Below, one piece after another: positions 60,208 through 64,000 of a stretch of DNA of 64,000 bases. The stretch spans positions 124,001-188,000 of the forward strand of contig NZ_JAHGVE010000007.1 in assembly GCF_018835585.1 (NCBI RefSeq), given 5' to 3'. How positions within the stretch are numbered: position 1 is the first letter of the stretch; every line of letters begins with the position of its first letter. The notes under the pieces were generated by a model. That model ran no database searches and was not told where the DNA came from. It saw nothing but the letters and a program-made list of their open reading frames with translations. The position numbers were made by a program, and so were the translations under genes. The DNA is from Pelorhabdus rhamnosifermentans (lineage in GTDB: Bacteria; Bacillota; Negativicutes; UMGS1260).

Positions 60208-60669
60208 ATGGATATTGTCAAGGTTGAAGAGGCTGTAGGCCATGTCCTATGTCATGATATTACCAAGATTATACCGGGGGAATATAAGGGGAGAGCTTTT
60301 AAAAAGGGCCACATTATTACGCCAGATGATATTCCGGAGCTATTGAAATTAGGGAAAGAGCATCTTTATGTCTGGAAAGTGGAAGCCGGACGAATTCATG
60401 AAAATGAGGCGGGTCTGCGGTTGGCTCAGGCAGTAAGCGGACAAGGACTGAGATTAACGGAACCGAAAGAAGGCAAAGTGAATTTGGTTGCTGAATATGA
60501 TGGTTTATCCCTGTCGTTCCTGAGGTCAATGGAAAATGGGAACCCTTGTGTGCCATCTATTCCCGGCGTTGCATTGAGCCCATTGAAGATTGTTTGCGTT
60601 CCAATATCAGACAAGTCGTTCAGCTATATCAAAGGGTTAGAGTATGTAAAATTTCAGGTGATAAACTAA
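60208..60669 (+). pseudogene. MoeA-like molybdopterin-binding protein, truncated by a deletion
   Basis: The first 98 residues match the start of the clostridial MoeA-like proteins (VEEAVGHVLCHDITKIIPGE, GRAFKKGHIITPDDIPELLK, LGKEHLYVWKVEAGRIHENE, GKVNLVAEYDG). Family members are about 340 residues. From about 60501 the reading frame passes into DNA whose other frame codes for MobA, and the predicted tail is meaningless until TGA near 60669. About 240 residues are missing. GGGAAGGGCTGAG precedes ATG 60208. Confidence 0.8.
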
Positions 60670-60752
60670 TCAAATTGGGTGATGTAAAGCAGCTGTTTTT
60701 TAATTTAAATACGCCAGAGGATATGGTTGTTGCCCAACAGAAGGTAAAATAA
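60501..60752 (+). pseudogene. MobA (molybdenum cofactor guanylyltransferase), C-terminal remnant
   Basis: In the frame opening at 60501, after TGA 60498-60500, the sequence reads PVVPEVNGKWEPLCAIYSRR and ends with FFNLNTPEDMVVAQQ. These are the last 80 or so residues of MobA, with the LxaiYsR and NxNTPeD motifs. The N-terminal half with the GTP-binding loop is absent. A 5' junction lies at about 60501-60512, immediately after the MoeA-like fragment. Only a TTG at 60546 could start it, without a ribosome site. Confidence 0.8.
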
Positions 60753-60753
60753 A

Positions 60754-60779
60754 AACAGGACAGCCAAGACTGTCCTGTT
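60754..60779. terminator. Terminator between mobA remnant and the PLD gene
   Basis: AACAGGACAG (60754-60763) pairs with CTGTCCTGTT (60770-60779). On the minus strand a T-rich run follows. Confidence 0.8.
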
Positions 60780-60824
60780 AAGAAAAAAAGTATGATATGA
60801 CTGCTTTTTTGTAGAAGCTGCTGA

Positions 60825-61472
60825 TTATTTACTATAAGTAGTCGTTGCATCCCAGCGCCATTGCCAATTTTTTATATATTCGGCAGCAAGGGCTTTGTTG
60901 CTATGAAGAATTAAGCAGTTTTCAGCATTATTATTTTCGGCACTGGCCGTAAAGTTAAATGATCCTGTAATGACATCTTGGCTATCGATAATCATGACTT
61001 TGCTGTGAGCAATCTGAAATTCTGAATCCACTTTCATGGTAATGCCGCTATCCACGAGAGAGTTCAGTAATTCTTTTTCATGCTGGCCGCGGGAGTCTGT
61101 TCCTTCAATATTGCTTTTATCGATAATAATGCGTACATCGACGCCGCGTTTTTTTGCATCCATCAGGGCGTTCATAATGGGCTGTGATGTAAAGCTATAA
61201 GCTTGAATTTGGATACTGTGCTTGGCCTTAGAAATTTCGTCTACGATCATCGCCGTAATGCCGCCGTGCGGTGAAAAGGCAACATCAATGGTTCCTGTAG
61301 CAGAGACGTTATGTACGCCTTTGACTTGCTCAGGCATGGAAGGGGGAGTTTGTTGGGCTGTTTTTGTCTGGGCTGATGTCAGCGGTTTTTGGCTGCAGCC
61401 AGCAAAAAAGCCAACTGAAAAGATGGCTAAAACGGCTATCGCTGTGATGAGATGTTTGTGAAAAGATTGCAT
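60825..61472 (-). CDS. Phospholipase D-family nuclease lipoprotein
   Basis: This is a 215-residue exported lipoprotein with a signal peptide and the lipobox FFAGC. The single HKD motif is in AHSKVMIIDSQDVITGSFN, typical of the Nuc-type endonuclease subfamily that works as a dimer. AKHSIQIQAYSFTSQPIMNA and GVDVRIIIDKSNIEG are further landmarks. It may degrade nucleic acid outside the cell. AAGGAGGAAC precedes the start at 61472. It is convergent with the Moco genes. Confidence 0.9.
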   Translation of the reverse strand: MQSFHKHLITAIAVLAIFSVGFFAGCSQKPLTSAQTKTAQQTPPSMPEQVKGVHNVSATGTIDVAFSPHGGITAMIVDEISKAKHSIQIQAYSFTSQPIMNALMDAKKRGVDVRIIIDKSNIEGTDSRGQHEKELLNSLVDSGITMKVDSEFQIAHSKVMIIDSQDVITGSFNFTASAENNNAENCLILHSNKALAAEYIKNWQWRWDATTTYSK

Positions 61473-61661
61473 GGTGTTCCTCCTTAAAATAAAAAATATA
61501 CTAAATAAATACGATGAAAAGTCATTATACTCCTGCTAAAGGGAAAATTGTGCATCAGTGGTGTATGGAACATATGAAAATAAATGGTCAAAGGCTAAAT
61601 ATTGGAATTGACAAAAGCCTATGGATTGTGCTAAATTTATAACAAATGTTTATATTGTTAG

Positions 61662-61724
61662 TAGCTGATCAGAAAAACTGAAGGCTAATTATGTCTCTAT
61701 CAAGGGATGTAGTTAGTCTTTTTT
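61662..61724 (+). ncRNA. Candidate cis-regulatory RNA motif, copy 1, before larE
   Basis: TAGC-TGA-TCAG-AAAAA-CTGA-AG-GCTA (61662-61687) can fold into an outer TAGC/GCTA and an inner TCAG/CTGA stem. Its last bases are the start of a terminator arm (61683-61695 with 61706-61718, several G-T pairs) followed by TTTTTT. A second copy with a compensatory change is at 63330-63396. LarE starts 22 bases after the T run. Confidence 0.55.
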
Positions 61725-61745
61725 GTTATTTAAAGGAGAATTTAT

Positions 61746-62558
61746 ATGGAGATTGTGCAGCAGAAACTCATAAGGCTTAATGAATTACTGCAAAACTTTG
61801 AAAGTGTGGTAATTGGTTTTTCCGGCGGTGTGGACAGTACGTTCTTAGCTGCGGCTGCAGCCAAGATTTTAGGTGAGAAAGCCGTCGCTGTGACAGCCTA
61901 TTCGCCTACATTGCCTGAAAGTGAAAAGCAAGAAACAGTGAAGTTTGCCAAACGAATAGGAATTCGTCATGTTCTTTTAGCTATTAATGAACTCGGTGAT
62001 GAAAATTTTGTTGTAAATAATGCACAGCGCTGTTATTTTTGTAAAAAGACTCGTTTTAGTGAAATTGCTAGATGGGCGAACAACACGGGTTATGACTGGG
62101 TACTTGAAGGATCCAATGCTGATGATGCCGAGGATTTTCGGCCAGGAATGAAAGCTGTTGAAGAACTTAACAAAGTGGCTTCACCACTTCTTGAAGCGGG
62201 ATTAACAAAAAACGAAATTCGTCAGTTGTCGAAAGAATGGGGACTTCCGACGTGGGATAAACCGAGTGCCGCTTGTTTATCATCCCGCGTAGCTTACGGA
62301 GAAAAAATAACGGCAGAACGACTGAGTCAAATTGAGCAGGCTGAGGAATTTATCAAAAGGATTTGTCCCGGTCAAGTCAGGGTCAGACATCATGGCAATT
62401 TGGCGCGGATTGAAGTAGATGCCAATCAGATTCACCAATTCAGTCAGATTGAAGTGCGACAAAAGGTTGTTGAACAGCTCAAAAACCTTGGTTTTACTTT
62501 TGTTACCTTAGATTTAACTGGTTATTATACAGGCAGCATGAATGCCGCACTCAAATAG
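61746..62558 (+). CDS. larE: Sacrificial sulfur transferase LarE
   Basis: This 270-residue PP-loop enzyme has GFSGGVDSTFL (24-34, PP-loop), RCYFCKK (95-101) and PSAACLSSR, in which Cys177 is the sulfur donor that is lost in the reaction. LarE adds sulfur to the nicotinate-derived precursor of the nickel-pincer cofactor of lactate racemase. larA, larB and larC are not in the window. AAAGGAG precedes ATG 61746. A SAM-I riboswitch follows 40 bases after the stop and belongs to the next gene. Confidence 0.93.
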   Translation: MEIVQQKLIRLNELLQNFESVVIGFSGGVDSTFLAAAAAKILGEKAVAVTAYSPTLPESEKQETVKFAKRIGIRHVLLAINELGDENFVVNNAQRCYFCKKTRFSEIARWANNTGYDWVLEGSNADDAEDFRPGMKAVEELNKVASPLLEAGLTKNEIRQLSKEWGLPTWDKPSAACLSSRVAYGEKITAERLSQIEQAEEFIKRICPGQVRVRHHGNLARIEVDANQIHQFSQIEVRQKVVEQLKNLGFTFVTLDLTGYYTGSMNAALK

Positions 62559-62599
62559 TCCAGAGAAAATCGTTTATCCAGTTTAGTCAACTTTTATAG

Positions 62600-62750
62600 T
62601 AAGACTCTTATAAAGAGTGGTCGAGGGACTGGCCCGATGACACCCGGCAACCGGCGCTTGCGCAAGGTGCTAATTCCAACAGGATGATTCCTGGAAGATG
62701 AGAGAAGGTGGTTCTTACTAACCCTTTTTCTTATAAAAGGGTTATTTTTT
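62600..62750 (+). promoter_or_regulatory. SAM-I riboswitch (S box) with terminator, before the DUF2292 gene
   Basis: The S-box core is present: TCTTATAAAGAG, then GAGGGACTGGCCCGATGACA, CCCGGCAACC, GGTGCTAATTCC and GATGAGAGA (62603-62707). The terminator AACCCTTTT (62720-62728) / AAAAGGGTT (62735-62743) with a long T run follows. High SAM should stop transcription into the downstream gene. Confidence 0.95.
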
Positions 62751-62790
62751 TTACCTCTGTTTTTTTAAAATGATCGAGAGGGGAATGGAA

Positions 62791-63144
62791 ATGTTGGCAA
62801 AAAAGCATTCAATTACGTCGGAGGCATTGGAGCAGATTATGGCTATTGTAAAAGATATTGGTCATGGCAATATTACGTTAATGACGCAGAATTTTCGTTT
62901 GATTCAAATTGAGCGAAATGAAAAGATCCGTCCGTGCGATTTGGAAACACTGGCCAAGCCGGAAAAAAATATCCGCAGAGGTTGCAATTATGCGGCTGCG
63001 AGGGCGGGTATTCTGGAGGCTTGTCAAGCCTTAGAGTTTGGTCAAGTGGTTATTGTCATTAAAGATGGGAAAATCGTCCAAATTGATCGCACGGAAAAAC
63101 AACGATTTCCTTCACTTGTGGGTCTTAATGGTGATGGCATATAA
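62791..63144 (+). CDS. Double DUF2292 (YezD-like) protein
   Basis: This 117-residue protein holds two related units. The first is IVKDIGHGNITLMTQNFRLI with QIERNEKIR, the second CQALEFGQVVIVIKDGKIVQ with IDRTEKQRF. Each resembles the DUF2292 consensus (l-fGsv-I-i-dGkvvqIeRtEK-r), which is usually found once in about 60 residues. The first copy is less canonical. Placement behind a SAM-I riboswitch suggests a role in sulfur or methionine metabolism. I chose ATG 62791, 7 bases after GAGAGGGG; ATG 62785 and 62770 are alternatives. Confidence 0.78.
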   Translation: MLAKKHSITSEALEQIMAIVKDIGHGNITLMTQNFRLIQIERNEKIRPCDLETLAKPEKNIRRGCNYAAARAGILEACQALEFGQVVIVIKDGKIVQIDRTEKQRFPSLVGLNGDGI

Positions 63145-63150
63145 GAGACA

Positions 63151-63294
63151 ATGATTAATCATGAATTTGGTCCCCAGTTTAATGTGTCAAGCATTGCGCC
63201 GGTTTTGAATCAGGCAGTAAGGAACAATTGGAATCAGGTCACAGTATTGGCCTTTCGAAAAAACCAGAAAATTTTCTTGACGGAAAGATTGTAA
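63151..63294 (+). CDS. Possible small ORF before the metA leader
   Basis: ATG 63151 opens a 47-residue frame (NHEFGPQFNVSSIAPVLNQA). The ribosome site is weak (AAGAGA). It could also be a decayed gene. No family is recognised. Confidence 0.35.
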   Translation: MINHEFGPQFNVSSIAPVLNQAVRNNWNQVTVLAFRKNQKIFLTERL

Positions 63295-63329
63295 TGGTGT
63301 AAGATGATAAAAAAGCAAAAAGTTACTGA

Positions 63330-63396
63330 CTTAGCTGATCAAAAAAATTGAAGGCTAAGCATGAGGATGGGATCCTATGCTTGGCCTTTTCTTTTA
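63330..63396 (+). ncRNA. Candidate cis-regulatory RNA motif, copy 2, before the metA SAM-I riboswitch
   Basis: CTTAGC-TGA-TCAA-AAAAA-TTGA-AG-GCTAAG (63330-63359) folds like copy 1, with TCAA/TTGA in place of TCAG/CTGA. AAGGCTAAGCAT (63351-63362) also pairs with ATGCTTGGCCTT (63377-63388) in a long terminator followed by TTCTTTT, so the two structures exclude each other. Confidence 0.6.
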
Positions 63397-63413
63397 CAAT
63401 TGAATAGTCTTGA

Positions 63414-63575
63414 TTTCTTATCTAGAGTGGTGGAGGGACTGGCCCGATGAAACCCGGCAACCGGTATTTATTTAAATATCACGGTGCCAATTCCTGCGAT
63501 GTTCGCATTGAAAGATGAGAGAGGGTAGTAGTTCATAGAATAGCCTCTTTCAATTGAAAGAGGCTATTCTTTTTA
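63414..63575 (+). promoter_or_regulatory. SAM-I riboswitch with terminator, before metA
   Basis: TTTCTTATCTAGAG, GAGGGACTGGCCCGATGAAA, CCCGGCAACC, GGTGCCAATTCC and GATGAGAGAGG form the S-box core. GAATAGCCTCTTTCAA (63538-63553) pairs perfectly with its reverse complement (63554-63569), then T run. It sits 18 bases before metA. Confidence 0.96.
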
Positions 63576-63592
63576 AGAAGGGGTTGGAGCAT

Positions 63593-64000
63593 ATGCCAAT
63601 AAACATACCAAATGATCTTCCGTCAACTGAAGTTTTGAACAATGAAAACATTTTTGTTATTAATGAGGAGCGGGCTTTTCATCAGGATATTCGGCCACTG
63701 AATATTATTATTTTAAACCTGATGCCTGACAAAATTACGACTGAAACGCAAATACTAAGGCTCTTAAGTAATTCGCCTTTACAAATCGACATTACATTGC
63801 TTTATCCAAAATCACATTCTTCCCGTAATACACCGAAGGCACATTTAGTCAAATATTATGAGCTATTCGAAGACATTCAAGACAAAAAATTCGATGGCAT
63901 GATTATTACGGGTGCACCTGTTGAACAGATGAATTTTTCTGATGTCGATTATTGGCCAGAACTGATCCAGATTATGGAGTGGAGTCGACTGCATGTCTAT
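63593..64000 (+). CDS. metA: Homoserine O-acyltransferase MetA, N-terminal part
   Basis: The frame from ATG 63593 runs through the window edge (136 codons). It starts [20 protein letters not shown], continues with [20 protein letters not shown] (the MPxKxxTExQ motif) and [13 protein letters not shown], and has [13 protein letters not shown] near residue 105. MetA acylates homoserine, the first step of methionine synthesis. AAGGGGTTGGAG precedes the start. The acyl donor (acetyl or succinyl) cannot be told from the part seen. Its control by SAM-I fits the pathway. Confidence 0.95.
   Translation, partial: MPINIPNDLPSTEVLNNENIFVINEERAFHQDIRPLNIIILNLMPDKITTETQILRLLSNSPLQIDITLLYPKSHSSRNTPKAHLVKYYELFEDIQDKKFDGMIITGAPVEQMNFSDVDYWPELIQIMEWSRLHVY

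Noticed and set aside
60546-60752. The mobA tail as a working small gene
   Set aside because: It lacks the GTP-binding half and a ribosome site, and its frame opens only at the deletion junction.
61746-62558. larE as part of a lactate racemase operon
   Set aside because: No larA, larB or larC is adjacent; the following gene has its own SAM-I riboswitch and is a DUF2292 protein.

Overview
The window is low-to-moderate G+C DNA from an endospore-forming, anaerobe-like Firmicute. Sporulation genes are spread through it: spoVA, spmAB, a dacB-like gene, ytfJ, spoIIP and spoIVA. The fused IspH-ribosomal protein S1 gene, the run scpAB / DUF2953 / ytfJ / dac / spmAB / rluB and the run DUF512 / der / plsY / gpsA / spoIVA are arrangements known from Clostridia and Negativicutes. 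A Sporomusaceae-like host is my inference; nothing in the window proves an outer membrane.

Layout. 1-3.6 kb: 3' part of a spoVA operon with two unrecognised extra genes. 3.6-5.2 kb: a lipoprotein and a zinc phospholipase C on the minus strand. 5.4-12.2 kb: M50 peptidase, trpS, scpAB, ytfJ, dac, spmAB. 12.3-15.65 kb: an FAD-dependent oxidoreductase gene split by a 2.04-kb element that carries a serine recombinase, a small basic ORF and a Spo0E-like phosphatase. 15.6-27.2 kb: a Cys-rich flavoprotein reductase, rluB, an HI0933-type flavoprotein, aroA, cmk, plsC, cstA, ispH-S1, fni. 27.2-33.8 kb: two-component system, 2-hydroxycarboxylate transporter and citrate lyase citDEF. 33.9-42.5 kb: DUF1614, spoIIP, DUF512, cobO-like, der, plsY, gpsA, spoIVA. 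42.7-45.5 kb: ACT-domain protein, hom, thrB, tRNA-Pro. 45.6-58.2 kb: an accessory region of mostly single small genes, each with its own terminator, plus gene remnants. 58.2-60.8 kb: molybdenum cofactor genes ending in a deletion scar that joins a MoeA-like gene to mobA. 60.8-64 kb: a PLD lipoprotein, larE, and two SAM-I riboswitches in front of a double-DUF2292 gene and metA.

Main discovery candidate. The ORF at 12329-13375 ends abruptly at the edge of the recombinase element, and the sequence at 15403-15645 reads as the missing C-terminus of the same protein. Both junctions carry the same hexamer GCAGTA in the same reading phase. Removing 2036 bp therefore restores one 426-residue ORF, which would then lie directly upstream of the partner reductase gene. 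This is the architecture of sporulation intervening elements such as skin in sigK. Here it sits beside spmAB, and its cargo includes a Spo0E-family phosphatase.

Second candidate. A short RNA-like motif occurs twice, before larE and before the SAM-I riboswitch of metA. Its stems show a compensatory base change, and its 3' strand overlaps the 5' arm of an intrinsic terminator. That is the layout of a riboswitch or attenuator. I could not match it to a named class.
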